Below are positions 1-12,290 of a stretch of 64,000 nt of DNA, piece after piece (within the stretch, counting starts at the first letter, position 1; every line of letters begins with the position of its first letter). The stretch comes from Protula sp. h YS-2021 (Eukaryota; Annelida; Polychaeta; Sabellida; Serpulidae). The stretch is taken from assembly GCA_949752745.1 (NCBI GenBank), contig OX457027.1, positions 74,902,700 through 74,966,699 on the forward strand, written 5' to 3'. Position numbers and translations under genes: made by a program. The notes beneath the pieces are model-generated. The model saw only the letters and a list, made by a program, of their open reading frames with translations. It had not been told where the DNA came from and did no database searches.

Positions 1-479
1 ATTTCTTTGTTCATGGTCGGTTTTAAAGCGGAATTCTTGTTATTAGTATACAGAACGCTTAACTTAATACAATTGACGGATAAAAGTTACTTTAAACTCT
101 CCAACGCCCTATAAAACGCCCTCCGCCCTAATGCATACAAGTGTTAAAACACACACATCTCACAGTACAAGGTGCCTATTGTGCGCGATTATGTATAATG
201 CAGATCAATACGGCTGTATGTGGCTTGAGGCTCTCTCCGTAATGAAAAGCTACTCTGTGGCCACGTGACCATGCAGTGCTGTTGTTTTGTAAGTAGCTGG
301 CTGTGCTGAACTGGGCTTTTTTTCAATACTGATCACGGAGAGCAAATGCTATATTTGTATGAAACTTTTTGAAAATAACTGCGTTACAATTTGTGATTAT
401 ATTGAATGGTACGGAATTGTGGTAGTGATAACTTTGTAGTGTTCATTTATTGATCAGTCTCCCTATTTTGTGACGATAT

Positions 480-1816
480 ATCATTTCAAAAACCTCGATA
501 GGTGCATACTTTGAATTTTTGACCTTCACTTTTAAAATTTTGTACGGGCTAGTACTTAACAACTACTGACAGTAGTATCGCCATATTTTTGTGATATCTT
601 ACTATGACCCAGACATGTACATCGACAAGGTTGGGATGGATTTGACCTTTGACCTTAGCAGTGTGACCGTAAACTTTAGGATTTTGTCCGGGTCACCACT
701 CGCTTACTGTTAATGTTAAAAACACCAAATTGAGCACAGTAAATCACTATGACCCAAGCATGTGCATTCTCAAGGTTTTGGGTGGATTTAGCCTTTCACC
801 TCAGCATTGTGACCTTGGCCTTTGAAATTTTATCCAGGCCACTAGTCAGTAACCATCAATGGTAGCATCACCAAATTTGGTAAGTTACTCACCATGATCC
901 AGACATGTACATCGTCAAGGTTTTGAGCGGATTAGACCTTTGATTTTAGACAACGTTACATAAGAGGTGCTTCGATGACCTGGACCTTCTGGGTCACGGT
1001 CAAGGTCAAAACCGGAAGTTGACTACTATCTCGAAAACGGATAGTGATAGAGCAATTTTTAGATCATTTACGACCCTTTGAGCCTAAATAACGTTACATA
1101 GGAGGTAGCACGCTGACCATAACCTTCAGGATCACGGTTAGGATAAAAAACCGAACGTTGACTACTGTCTCGAAACGGTTCGAGATAGAGCGATTTTGAG
1201 CTCATTTTCAACCCTTTTGGTCTAGACAACGTTACATAGAGGTAGCTCGGTTACCTTGGCCTTCTGGATCACGGTCAAGGTCAAAAACCGGAAGTTGATT
1301 ATATTATTGTCGATTCTGCGCTCATTTTCGACCCTTTGAGCCTAAACAACGTTATATAAGAGGTACCTCGGCCTAGACCTAGACCTTCTGGGTTACGGTC
1401 AAGGTTAAAAACCAGAAGTTTACTATTATCTCGAAAGCGGTTAGAGATAGAACGATTTTCAGCACACTTCGACTCTTTGGGCCTAAGTAACATTACATAG
1501 GCGGTACCTCGGTGACCTTGACTTTCTGGATCACGGTCAAGGTCAAAAATCGGAAGTTGACTATTATCTCGAAAACGGTTAGCATGTGCTGCTGACATCG
1601 TTGATCTGCTATAAAGTATTACTGCATTCTTTAATTATGTTAATTATGTCTGAAAATTTTTATTCTCCATGCAAACCTTAACCGGAACAGAATCAAGAAT
1701 CAAAATGCGAATTCAAAAACTGAAATAAGATAATCAATTTTTTTAGCTCAGTCAATAAGTATTTTTTTAGTATCCAAAGTGTTTGTTTCGCAACTCGGTT
1801 GCGAAATCGGTCTAGT
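480..1816 (+). mobile_element. Family A repeat element, copy A1 (Helitron/Helentron-like, non-autonomous)
   Basis: Diverged GACCTTTGACC-type units lead into about 4.5 copies of the 138-bp unit (960-1,590), read with GGTCAAGGTCAAAAACCGGAAGTTGA in two blocks. The 3' end has the hairpin TTTCGCAA...TTGCGAAA (1,786-1,806) followed by CGGTCTAG. No coding sequence is present. Confidence 0.65.
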
Positions 1817-1819
1817 TTG

Positions 1820-4380
1820 CATTCCATTTCTTAACCGATTCAACAGAGAGTCACCAGCAGCTTATTCGTCATGCATTCTTTGAGCTAGCCAACTGTTATT
1901 TACGACCAATGCATTGTTACTGCAGTATTGATCAATGTGCTATGACGTCACATTGCACAGGCTGTTAAGATACTGAAGGGAGTTCAGTTTAACTCGACTG
2001 CTGCTCTACTGTAGTTTTAGCGTGATACAGGGGCTTTGTATTTCCATGCGCCAGTGGGTACTTTTTTTTGGGGGGGGGGGGGTGTTTGGGCTTTTATTGT
2101 TGCATTTTCTTTTCTTTTTTTTTTTTAATTCTCCAAAACGTTCTGTGCACACTGGGTTGAAATTCCGCATTAATAAATCGTTCAGAAAGAAAAATTTGAT
2201 AAATGACGTCAATTGATATCACACGTAAAAAGTAGGTCACCAAAATGTTCCTTGCAACAAAAAAGTTGTCTCATGACGTATTTTGCTGTAGCTTCCAGTG
2301 CCAAAAAAAGGAGCGCCAAATATCATAATCTTGTCCTCAAAATATCGTCGGAAATGCTTGAAAACTAGGAGTTGACGAGGAAAACGAAAAACAAAAAATT
2401 AGGAAAGAAAAACGGGAGAGTATCGAATGTCATTTGAACATTTAAAGGTAATTAATGATATTAAAATATAAATAAAATCAATAAATGTAGACCTCATTAT
2501 TTTTTTTTATTATTGAGATCATATCAATTTTGGAGATAGAAATTTGAATTATTGAAATCAGTAATAACAACATAATTTTCGAGTTCCAAAGTTGCTTTTT
2601 TGTCCAGTAAAAAATGAAAGAAAGATTCTGTATACAGAGACCAGTCATTATTTTATTCACAGACGTTTGCTTCTAAATTTTAGATATAAAAATAGACTGC
2701 TATTCTGATATCAAAAATTAATTTTGGAGTTCAAGAAATCATTTCCAAATTTCATAATATAAATTCTCGTTCTGAAATAATATTAGCTAAAATAAATTCT
2801 TGATATCAATAAAAACAAAATAAGTTATTGAGCTCAACATTGAGATTTTGCTATCAAGTTTTTCATTTTTGCTAGCAAGAATTGACCTTTTGATCTCTAA
2901 ATCAATTTTACAGATCATTACATAATTTTTGTTATCAATAAATACTTTTTGATATCTCTGAATATTTATTGATGTATGAAGAGTTTTCTGTGATCATTTA
3001 GAGATATCAAAAGTATAAGAGAGAGCAAAAATTTAATTCATGATATTAATAATTGTCTAGTAAATATGAAAATGGCAGGAGAGAAACTTTAGCAATGGCT
3101 GCAAAGGCAACAACTCCTTGGGACTACGCCATGCAGCTGGTTTGTTGGCATTGTCTTTTTTTTCAAAGGGTCAAGTGGAATACTATATTTTTTAATTTTT
3201 ATTCTAGTGATTTGGCCTCCTAGTGTAAAATTTCGTTACTCAGCGAAATCGATCTAATTTCTTTTTGGCTTTTTTCCTTCGTGGTTTTCCCAGTTTTCCT
3301 CGACACCTGTTGGTTTGCACGCATCTCCGACGAAAAGGTGAGGGTTAGGCACATAAAACTGGACGCGCGTATATATAGTGGTCTATGGGATCTGGATCCA
3401 CGCGAAAAATTATTCACCCATGACGTCATGATTAGCTTCTTATGACACAACGAAAGTTTCAACTTGAAATATCTTAAAAACGGTGGCAGCTACATTTTGA
3501 AGCAAAATAGGTTATGAGGTCACTTTTCTGCAGGGACGAAAAGTAAATGGTCTTGCCCTATATTTCTCCTTATTTTTGTACATGTGAAGGGACAACATGT
3601 ATAGACATATATGGTCAGTTTTGGTCTTCCAGATGTTTCGAAGGTATCAGTTTTGGAGAATTTATTTGTAAAAAAAAATTTCCTATATTTTCAACATACT
3701 TTTCCACACTTCTAATTAAATTACCAATATTCTCAGAGGTTTCTTTAAACATATTGTACATTGATGTTTTTCTCCGGTTTTTAATTGTTAACATCGGCTG
3801 ATATTGCAACGTTTATTGGTGGAAAGTAATATATTATACCTAGGTGACTGACGTCGCGTCATCCGTTTGTGAAAAATGAAGGAGCTATGTTCTGACGGGT
3901 ATTCAGTAATGTATCAAATATAGAATTTTAAGCGTCAAATGTAAATGCAACTCTTGCGAAGAGAAGACTGGAGTTAGGCTTTGTGTGTAGACTGCATTAG
4001 TTATTCATGTCAGAACCAAAACGCCGTCGAGTGATGTGTGCAAATACCTGCATGCTGCGATGTGTGTCATCAGCTGGCATTCGAAATTAGAACACAGCGG
4101 AGTTGACATGTGAATCGAGATAAAAATAAGCGATGTAGTGTATGTGAATATAAATAACTGAAATGTATTTGAAGAGTTCAATGCAACCTCCGCCACCCCC
4201 TCCCCACTCCCCCATTTCCAGCGTTAAAAGAAAATTTGCATGAATTTTTAAGGATGTTATATTTTTTAATGTATTTGTAATAACATATTAGCGTAAATAT
4301 ATATAAACCTTCGGAATGTTTAATATTCCGGCAAAACGGCGCTTTGATACATGTAGCTGAGTTTGTAAGGGAAGTCGTAC
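1820..4380. other. No gene seen
   Basis: AT-rich sequence with homopolymer runs near 2,060-2,130 and a stretch of ATATCAA/TTGATAT words at 2,510-3,050. The short open frames have no domain-like composition. Confidence 0.6.
3229..3260 (+). repeat. Isolated family A-like 3' end
   Basis: AATTTCGTTACTCAGCGAAA followed by TCGATCTAA looks like the hairpin and CTRR end of family A with no tandem units before it. Confidence 0.4.
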
Positions 4381-4385
4381 ATAGC

Positions 4386-4441
<56 letters not shown>
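4386..4441 (+). repeat. GA microsatellite
   Basis: About 28 GA units, perfect, lying just before the left end of DIRS copy 1. Confidence 0.95.
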
Positions 4442-4442
<1 letters not shown>

Positions 4443-4450
4443 GGTTATTA

Positions 4451-4578
4451 TGTTCATACAAACGCCTTGCAGCTGCCCTTGGATCGACGCGATGCTTTGC
4501 AAAGTATCATCCTATCTTTTCTGTGCCCGTAACACAGTTGAAATGTAATTTCTAATAAAATTTAGAATCAATTTCACC
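4451..4578 (+). repeat. Left terminal repeat of DIRS copy 1
   Basis: Shares CTTTTCTGTGCCCGTAACAC and GTTGAAATGTAATTTCTA with the left repeat of copy 2 and is cut at TTTCACCGG by the family A element. A GA microsatellite lies directly upstream. Confidence 0.85.
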
Positions 4579-7500
4579 GGTCAAGGTCAAGGTCAAATTG
4601 AGGTCAAAATATTTTTTGAAAAACCTCTTCCATCACGAAAAATTGCTGGAAATAGGGCTCGAATCCTTGTTTCAACATGTGTACGGTGTCAGTAGGCAGT
4701 AACATCATGGATGGAATCTCGACATTCAGTGTCAAGGTGAAGGTCATGTGACTTTTGTACATTCAATTCCGTCAGAGAAAAATTGTCCATTATCTCGAAA
4801 ACGGTTAGAGATAGGGCGATTTTGAGCTTATTTTCGACCCTTTGGGTCTAATAGAATTTATATAAGAGGTACCTCGGTGACCTTGACTTCCTCCGTCATG
4901 GTCAAGGTAAAAAAACCGGAAGTTGACCATTATCTCGAAAACGGTTAGAGCGAGAGCGATTTTGAGCTTATTTTCGATCCTTTGGGCCTAAAAGACGATA
5001 TATAAGAGGTACCTCGCTGACCTTGGCCTCCTCCGTCATGGTCAAGGTCAAAAACCGAAAGTTGACCATTATCTCGAAAGCGGTTAGAGATAGGGCGATT
5101 TTGAGCTTATTTTCGACCCTTTGGGCCTCAAAGACGATATATAAGAGGTATCTCGGTGATCTTGACATCCTTCGTCATGGTCAAGGTCAAAAACCGGAAG
5201 TTGACCATTATCTCGAAAACGGTTAGAGATAGGGCGATTTTGAGCTTATTTTCGACCCTTTGGGTATAAGAGACGTTATATAAGAGATACATCGGTGACC
5301 TTGACCTCCTCCGTCATGGTCAAGGTCAGAAACCGGAAGTTGACCATTATCTCGAAAACGGTAAGAAATAGAGCAATTTTGAGCTTATTTTCGACCCTTT
5401 GGGCCTAAAAGACGATATATAAGAGGCACCTGGGTGATCCTAACCTCCTCCGTCATGGTCAAGGTCAAAAACCGGAAGTTGACCATTATCTCGAAAGCGG
5501 TTAGAGATAGGGCGATTTTGAGCTTATTTTCGACCCTTTGGGCCAAAAAGACCTTATATAAGAGGCACCTCGGTGACCTTGACCTCCTCCGTCATGGTCA
5601 AGGTCAAAAACCGGAAGTTGACCATTATCTCGAAAACGGTTAGAAATAGAGCGATTTTGAGCTTATTTTCGACCCTTTGGGTATAAGAGACGTTATATAA
5701 GAGATACATCGGTGACCTTGACCTCCTCCGTCATGGTCAAGGTCAGAAACCGGAAGTTGACCATTATCTCGAAAACGGTAAGAAATAGAGCAATTTTGAG
5801 CTTATTTTCGACCCTTTGGGCCTAAAAGACGATATATAAGAGGCACCTGGGTGACCCTAACCTCCTCCGTCATGGTCAAGGTCAAAAACCGGAAGTTGAC
5901 CATTATCTCGAAAGCGGTTAGAGATAGGGCGATTTTGAGCTTTTTTCGACCCGTTGGGCCTCAAAGACGATATATAAGAGGTATCTCGGTGATCTTGACA
6001 TCCTTCGTCATGGTCAAGGTCAAAAACCGGAAGTTGACCATTATCTCGAAAACGGTTAGAGATAGGGCGATTTTGAGCTTATTTTCGACCCTTTGGGTAT
6101 AAGAGACGTTATATAAGAGATACATCGGTGACCTTGACCTCCTCCGTCATGGTCAAGGTCAGAAACCGGAAGTTGACCATTATCTCGAAAACGGTAAGAA
6201 ATAGAGCAATTTTGAGCTTATTTTCGACCCTTTGGGCCTAAAAGACGATATATAAGAGGCACCTGGGTGATCCTAACCTCCTCCGTCATGGTCAAGGTCA
6301 AAAACCGGAAGTTGACCATTATCTCGAAAGCGGTTAGAGATAGAGCAATTTTGAGCTTATTTTCGACCCTTTAGGCCTAAAAGACGTTATATAAGAGGTA
6401 CCTCGGTGACCTTGACTTCCTCTGTCATAGTCAAGGTAAAAAAACCGGAAGTTGACCATTATCTCGAAAACGGTTAGAGATAGAACGATTTTGAGCTTAT
6501 TTTCGACCCTTTGGGCCCAAAAGACATCATGTGAGAGATACCTCGGTCAAGGTCAAGAACCGGAAGTTGACCATTATCTCGAAAACGGTTAGAAATAGAG
6601 CGATTTTGAGCTTATTTTCGACTCTTTGGGTCTAAAAGACTTTATATAAGAGGTACCTCGGTGACCTTGACCTCCTCCGTCATGGTCAAGGTCAGAAACC
6701 GGAAGTTGACCATTATCTCGAAAACGGTTAGAAATAGAGCAATTTTGAGGTTATTTTCGATCCTTTGGGCCTAAAAGACGATATATATGAGGCACCTGGG
6801 TGACCCTAACATCCTCCGTCATGGTCAAGGTGAAAAACCGGAAGTTGACCATTATCTCGAAAACGGTTCGAGATAGAGCGATTTTGAGCTTATTTTCGAC
6901 CCTTTGGGCCTAAAAGATGTTATATAAGAGGTACCTCGGTGACCTTGACATCCTCCGTCATGGTCAAAGTCAAAAACCGGAAGTTGACCATTATCTCGAA
7001 AACAGTTAGAGATAGAGCTATTTTTAGCTTATTTTCGACCCTTTGGGCCTAAAAGACGATATATAAGACGTACCTGGGTGACCTTGACCTCCTCCGTCAT
7101 GGTCAAGGTCAGAAACCGGAAGTTGACCATTATCTCGAAAACTGTTCGAAATAGAACAATTTTGAGCTTATTTTCGACCCTTTGGGCCGAAAAAACGTTA
7201 TGTGAGAGGTACCTCGGTCAAGGTCAAGAACCGAAAGTTGACCATTATCTCGAAAACGGTTAGAAATAGAGCGATTGTGAGCTTATTTTCGACCCTTTGG
7301 GCCTCAAAGACGTTATATAAGAGGTACCTAGGTGACCTTGACTTCCTCCGTCATGGTCAAGGTAAAAAAACCGGAAGTTGACCATTATCTTGAAAACGGT
7401 TAGAGATAAGGCAATTGTGAGCTTATTTTCGACCTTTTGGGCCTAAAAGACGTTATATTAGACGTACCTGGGTGACCTTGACCTCCTCCGTCATGGTCAA

Positions 7501-8134
7501 GGTCAGAAACCGGAAGTTGACCATTATCTCGAAAACGGTTAGAAATAGAGCAATTTTGAGCTTATTTTCGATCCTTTGGGCCTAAAAGACGATATATATG
7601 AGGCACCTGGGTGACCTTAACATCCTCCGTCATGGTCAAGGTCAAAAACCGGAAGTTCACCATTATCTCGAAAATGGTTAGAGATAGAGCTATTTTGAGC
7701 TTATTTTCGACCCTTTGGGCCGAAAAGACGTTATATAAGAGGTGCCTCGATGACCTTGACCTCCTCCGTCATGGTCCACGTCAGAAGTCGGAAGTTGACC
7801 ATTATATCGAAAGCGGTTGGAGATAGAACGATCTTGAGCTTATTTTCGACCCTTTGGGCCTAAAAGTCGTTATATAAGAGGTATCTCGGTGAACTTGACC
7901 TCCTCCGTCAAGGTGAAGGTCAAAAACCGGAAGTTGACCATTATCTCATAAACGGTTAGAAAACTGAATTTGATTTTTTGAGATTGCATTGTATTTACTT
8001 CAATGTCCTTGTTCATGATAATAATTCGGAAGCTGACAATTATGTGGAAACACTGAAAAATGTGTCTTTGACCAGATAGATTGTACCATTGGAAGTGGGT
8101 GTCATTTCGCTACGTGTAGCGAAATTCGGTCTAG
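4579..8134 (+). mobile_element. Family A repeat element, copy A2, with about 23 tandem 138-bp units
   Basis: The 5' end is truncated: it starts inside the element relative to copies at 37.8 and 40.5 kb. Each unit contains GTCATGGTCAAGGTCA, ACCGGAAGTTGACCATTATC, TCGAAAACGGTTAGAGATAG, TTTTCGACCCTTTGGGCC and TATATAAGAGGTACCTCGG. The 3' end has GGAAGTGGGT, a 20-bp hairpin TTTCGCTACG/TGTAGCGAAA (8,104-8,123), and ATTCGGTCTAG. Hairpin plus CTAG before a T is the usual Helitron 3' terminus. Confidence 0.8.
4780..7965 (+). repeat. 138-bp minisatellite array inside A2, with a three-unit higher-order repeat
   Basis: Variant GAGATACATCGGTGACC recurs at about 5,284, 5,701 and 6,118, spaced 417 bp, and its neighbours repeat in the same order, so a three-unit block was amplified as a whole between about 5.0 and 6.3 kb. 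Confidence 0.85.
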
Positions 8135-8887
8135 TTTTTTAAATTGTTGAGGAGCCTTCAAAAGATCCGATGGAGGAATGAACATTGCAGAATTACATCT
8201 GGAAGGAGCGGTGCAACAACAGTTTGATTTTATAACTGCGCTGTCAACACTTTGTGGTGGGTAGCCTAGTTGTTTGTGTCACTAGAGTATCGCTTTTAGG
8301 CACATCTTCAGTCGTACCACAGACTTGGTTACGCTACAGGGACGTTCGGGCCGCTTCACGGCAAATTTTGGCTGTTTCTAGACTGTTTAACCGTTTTAGC
8401 TATGAGTAATGCGGCGGTGCAAACAACACTTGGACAAACCAGAATTGTCAATTTTACGGAAAACGAAGGCATTTGCCAGATCTCCAGCTTCATCAAGGGC
8501 AAGCACAACTCTTCCCAGATGACCTACTGACAGAGCTCAATGACCGACACAACCAGGACCTGCAGAATCGCGCTACACGAGTGGCACACGCAGGGCACGC
8601 CAGGTCACCGGGTCTAATGCAGCAGCCACCAACGGGGAGCACATGCAAGCGTACGGCATCGGCACCATCCCGGATGAAGGGACCGCAAAGCCAAGAGAGA
8701 CGGGGCAGTGTTTTTCGCAAAGCCAAAAAGACTTCATCAAACAGGTGACAACTAGTCAGAAGCAGGCCAGTCCGTGTCATGAGAACTAGCTTGCTGCAGG
8801 AGAACATCCAAATTCTGGATTACATTCAGATATCAGGGACAAAGTGCTGCGCGCAAACTTGCCCATAGGAAGCAGGCTCACGCACTG

Positions 8888-9600
8888 TTGGCTAAGATGG
8901 GAAAACTGGTTGTATCAACCAATTCACTAAGGTACGGCTACCCGCTCCCATTTCGCAAAGTAAACTGTCAAGTGCCGCCCACCAGTCTGACTCAAAACGT
9001 GAACCCGAGCCTTGTGACATCGTACGGCCAGAGAACGGAAAAGCAAGCAGCACTCGCGGATATGCTGGACAAGTTGTTAGAAAAAGGAGCCATAGAGGAA
9101 ATGCCGGTGGGGCAAGCAGGCATGTTCCACAGGGTTTTCCTTAGGCCAAAAAGAACAGGGACTGGCGCCTCATAATAGACTTGAAACCATTAAACAGGCT
9201 TTTGACAACCCCAATATTCAAAATGGGCATCCAGCACATCCGAAAGGCCGTCAGTCGGGGCATGTGGACCACCTCGATCGATCTGACAAACGCGTACTTG
9301 CACATACCGATGTGGCCAGCACACTATAAATAACTGTGCTTACAGGTTGGGGAGCACAGGTATTGATGCCGCGCGATACCCTTTGGGCTGGCACCGGCAC
9401 CTTGGGTTTTGAGCAAGGCTCAGTGAAGTGTTGGGCGACAGCAGCTGATGCTGCTGTTCTAATACCTAGACGACTGGCTGGACAGACAAGAGTTAATATT
9501 ACTCGACAAATGCGTCGAGCTAGGGTTACTGGTAAACTCCAAATATCATCACGTCGATGCTGGAAAACAGGTGGGTGCCCGTAACCGTAGCAAAAACGTT
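8888..9600 (+). pseudogene. Reverse transcriptase of DIRS copy 1, degenerate
   Basis: The sequence shows YGYPLPF, KLLEKGAIEEMP and VFLRPKR, then in a second frame WRLIIDLKPLNRLL and SIDLTNAYLHIP (motif A with the first catalytic Asp), then PFGLAPAPWVLSK and YLDDWLD (catalytic box). This is the standard order of a DIRS/Ngaro-type RT. Stop codons and frameshifts near 9,165, 9,330, 9,428 and 9,460 show it is dead. Confidence 0.82.
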
Positions 9601-9784
9601 GCTGGGGCTGTTAGTAGCTGCAAAAAACGGTGCCCGGGGTTACCAGCATGCAGTGCGACCGTCACCCAAGAGGGGCCGCGAACCACGCAACATGTTCAGT
9701 GTCTCGCCTCGAGCAAGATAAGATCTCCGGAGGTGGTTGAACATAGTGCATCTGACCTAAGGGACCCCATTTACCGTACCACCG

Positions 9785-9836
9785 CCACAAATCCAGTGGC
9801 AGTCCGACTCCTCAAAGGCAGGCTGGGGGCACACAT
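9785..9836 (+). pseudogene. Start of RNase H, fused to the DIRS right end
   Basis: One frame reads QWQSDSSKAGWGAHM, matching the T/S-D-A/S-x-x-GWGAH opening of DIRS RNase H. The sequence then continues directly as ATGATACTTTTCAAAGCATC, the right terminal repeat. This marks the breakpoint of a large internal deletion. Confidence 0.65.
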
Positions 9837-9929
9837 GATACTTTTCAAAGCATCGGTTTGATCCATTTAAACAGCAACACATTTGTACAAAACAAAAACC
9901 CATTTTAATCTGGTAGTAAACTGGACATT
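9835..9929 (-). repeat. Right terminal repeat (outer part) of DIRS copy 1
   Basis: Matches 20,781-20,875 through CTTTTCAAAGCATCGGTT, ACAAAACAAAAACCCATTTT and GGACATT. Only the outer half is present. Confidence 0.8.
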
Positions 9930-11004
9930 AAACAACAAAGATCAAAATATGTTCTACTGCTAACATTTACTGTCCATAAATGTCTTTGACATAATTCCTT
10001 GACAATCCTATGGTGTTATTTTCAAGCAGTGCTTTGTTTTTCAGAAGCTGGCAGTAAATGTACTAACAAGTTATTTATCTTTTACGCCAAGCTCACAATA
10101 TGAACACGAACGACTTTTCGCTGCGTGTTTCGTTAGTAGTCTTAAACCACACTCTCACGGTGACTTCTTATATGGGGAAGGTGGAAAACGTGCCTAAACG
10201 GGAGGCATCTGGGGGTTGTGCGTTATCTTTTCCGTGACAAACTTATGGCTTTTACCAGAAACCATAGCTCTTTCCTTATGAGAATATACGAGACAGCCAG
10301 ATTTTGGATATGGGAATATATCGGTGCCGGTGTTGGGTGAAAAAATAATACCCGTGAGAAAAATAATCCGTGCACCGGGTGCATTAAAAAAATACCGTGA
10401 AAAAATGCCTTATCGAGGTCGGTCATGATTGTTTTATTCAAATAACTGGAAAATGCTAAAACTTGTCCCCATTTTTTTACTATGTCGCTTAAAGTGCATG
10501 AAAAGTACCAAAGTTTGTCTGTATTTACATTCAGCACACAACTACCTAAAAAGCTGTAAATTTAACATATCGTATTTTCTACCAAAACACCTAAACTCCA
10601 TTAAAATACCAAAGTTTGTCCGCATTTACATGCAACTCACATAACCGCCCGTGGTAACATCAACGCATTCTGGATGAAAACGTTCAACATACTGCATGCA
10701 GACAACACATGCGTCCCAGTCGTCCGGATGGCGATGCTTGCATATTAGTTTGATAGAAATTGATTTCAGATTTCCCGTCTACTCGCAACAGGACTGGAAA
10801 TGGCGTCATGTGCAGGTAAAAGAAAACATGTGGTGGGATGACGGAAGCATGCGGTTTTGGTCAAAGGCTAATCTTCTTGGGTCAAGATCATAGCACAAAG
10901 CAGTGGCATTTGCAATCGCAAATAAACCAGTAATTCGATCCTGCCTGACGTGCTACGTTTGTCCACTCTACTTTCAAGTCCTTTTCACTACTGTAAAACA
11001 ACTA
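9930..11004. other. No gene seen
   Basis: Contains a diverged direct duplication of about 115 bp (TACCAAAGTTTGTC at 10,509 and 10,608). Otherwise I recognise nothing. Confidence 0.6.
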
Positions 11005-11272
11005 GCAAATGGCTTTCTTCAGGTCTGGTCCCAGACCAACCGATGGTAAACTGTCGTAGATGACCACAGAATCACTCGTACTACCCTTGTTTGAAATCGC
11101 GATCCAGTGTTGGTTATTGACTGACGTGATCTGTATAAATGGCCCATCGGGTGTTCCAACATTGGCTCCACCATTTCCTGCCTACAAAACAGTCGTGTTT
11201 TGTAGAACCGTTCCAGTACGTTCAAACTGAACGGCCAGCAAGTACTGCGCTGTATCATCGGTCAGCCATGCA
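11005..11272 (-). pseudogene. Ulp1-like protease domain remnant of the same transposon
   Basis: The minus strand reads AWLTDDTAQYLLAVQF, then after an internal stop GPFIQITSVNNQHWIAIS and SVVIYDSLPS. The HW-x-x-IS and VYDS pattern matches the Ulp1/C48-like domain that follows the integrase in Ginger/KRBA2-type proteins. An acceptor-like TGTTTTAG lies just before the exon. The stop codon and its decayed neighbour mark it as inactive. Confidence 0.5.
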
Positions 11273-11767
11273 TCTAAAACATAAATTATGCAATAAGTAT
11301 ATATAAGATAATTTTATAATTAAAAAATGAACTATAATTTAATCTATTTCATTTTAATCCGACCTGAAAAACTGTTACCTGAAGACAAGATATCTTTAAT
11401 CTAACCTGAAAAAATACAGACTCGTGTTACATGAAGACAAAATATCAAAGAAGGTCTCTGATCTTCAAGGGCGTTGTAGGTGGACCGATTTGTATCTGGT
11501 CTGAATTTTTGTATTATTCTTGTTTTCTGTTTTACTTTTCTTGACCAATTTCAGACGTTTATTTGACGCTTTAACAATGTTCACTTTCTAGCAGGGCTAG
11601 GAAAATTGTCTGATGTTCTTCTGAGAGCTGTTCTGACTCCTCTCCCTCCTCATCCTGTTAGTGCGCCGTCTGAAAAATAACACAGTTATCTCATTAAAAT
11701 ATAGTTTTATATTTTGTTGAGCTATCTGATCCTGTTTGCTTTTCAGATTATAGTTGCTTAATATTAC

Positions 11768-12290
11768 CTTTCAACCTTTCTTGGATGCACCCCAAAAAGA
11801 CTGAAGTAGGGGAGAACTTGGTACTGAGGGAGTGAGTAATAATATACAGAAGGTCAGCCCAGTCAACCTGGTGGTCGTTCACCATTTTTCTCAGCCTGTT
11901 GGTTGACTCTGCTTGACCATTTGCCTAAAAATAACATATATTTATTTATTTTATTTTGTATGTACTGCTTTGCTTATTTTTTATTTACTTATTTACGTTT
12001 TGCTAATCTCATTATCTTTTTATTTATTATTTACTGATTTATTTAATTTTATATTTTTATTTGCTTTCTTAATGTTTTGCTTACCTGAGGAAGATACGCC
12101 CTTGTAACCATGTGGCGGACTCCGTATTGATAAAAGAGACTGCCAGTGACCTCGTTGCAGATTCTCGTCCCTGATCACTACTGAATGACAGGGGAGCACC
12201 ATGTTTGAGCATGAATGCTCCAGTTTTAGGGCCATGTCGGATCCGCTCTTTCTCTGCAAAGGTTATAGTTCGACGTATTTTCAAAACAGG
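11768..12290 (-). pseudogene. Integrase-type transposase remnant with an intron (Ginger/GIN-like)
   Basis: Read on the minus strand, short frames give SDQGRE, then CNEVTGSLFYQYGVRH and TRAYLPQ, then after an AT-rich interruption ANGQAESTNRLRKMV and STKFSPTSVFLG. This is the DDE integrase core (SDxGxE, then the AYxPQxNGQxE motif). The interruption 11,925-12,084 has CAG|GTAAGC and TTTTAG|G boundaries and its removal restores PQ-ANGQAE in frame, so it is probably an intron. At least two frameshifts are present. Paired with the Ulp1-like piece downstream, a Ginger/KRBA2-type DNA transposon is the best fit. Confidence 0.65.

Larger units (their letters stand above)
4451..9929 (+). mobile_element. 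DIRS-type retrotransposon, copy 1, split by a nested repeat element
   Basis: The left terminal repeat (4,451-4,578) and the rest of the element (8,135-9,929) are separated by a family A repeat element of 3.5 kb. The right part matches copy 2 in its leader (8,157-8,500) and right end. The leader joins directly to the segment that corresponds to 18,410 in copy 2, so gag has been deleted. The recombinase is also deleted: the sequence passes from the RNase H start straight to the right terminal repeat. Confidence 0.78.

Noticed and set aside
480..8134. CRISPR-like array
   Set aside because: The repeats are long (about 138 bp), head-to-tail without unique spacers, and sit in an animal genome; this is a minisatellite within a transposable element.
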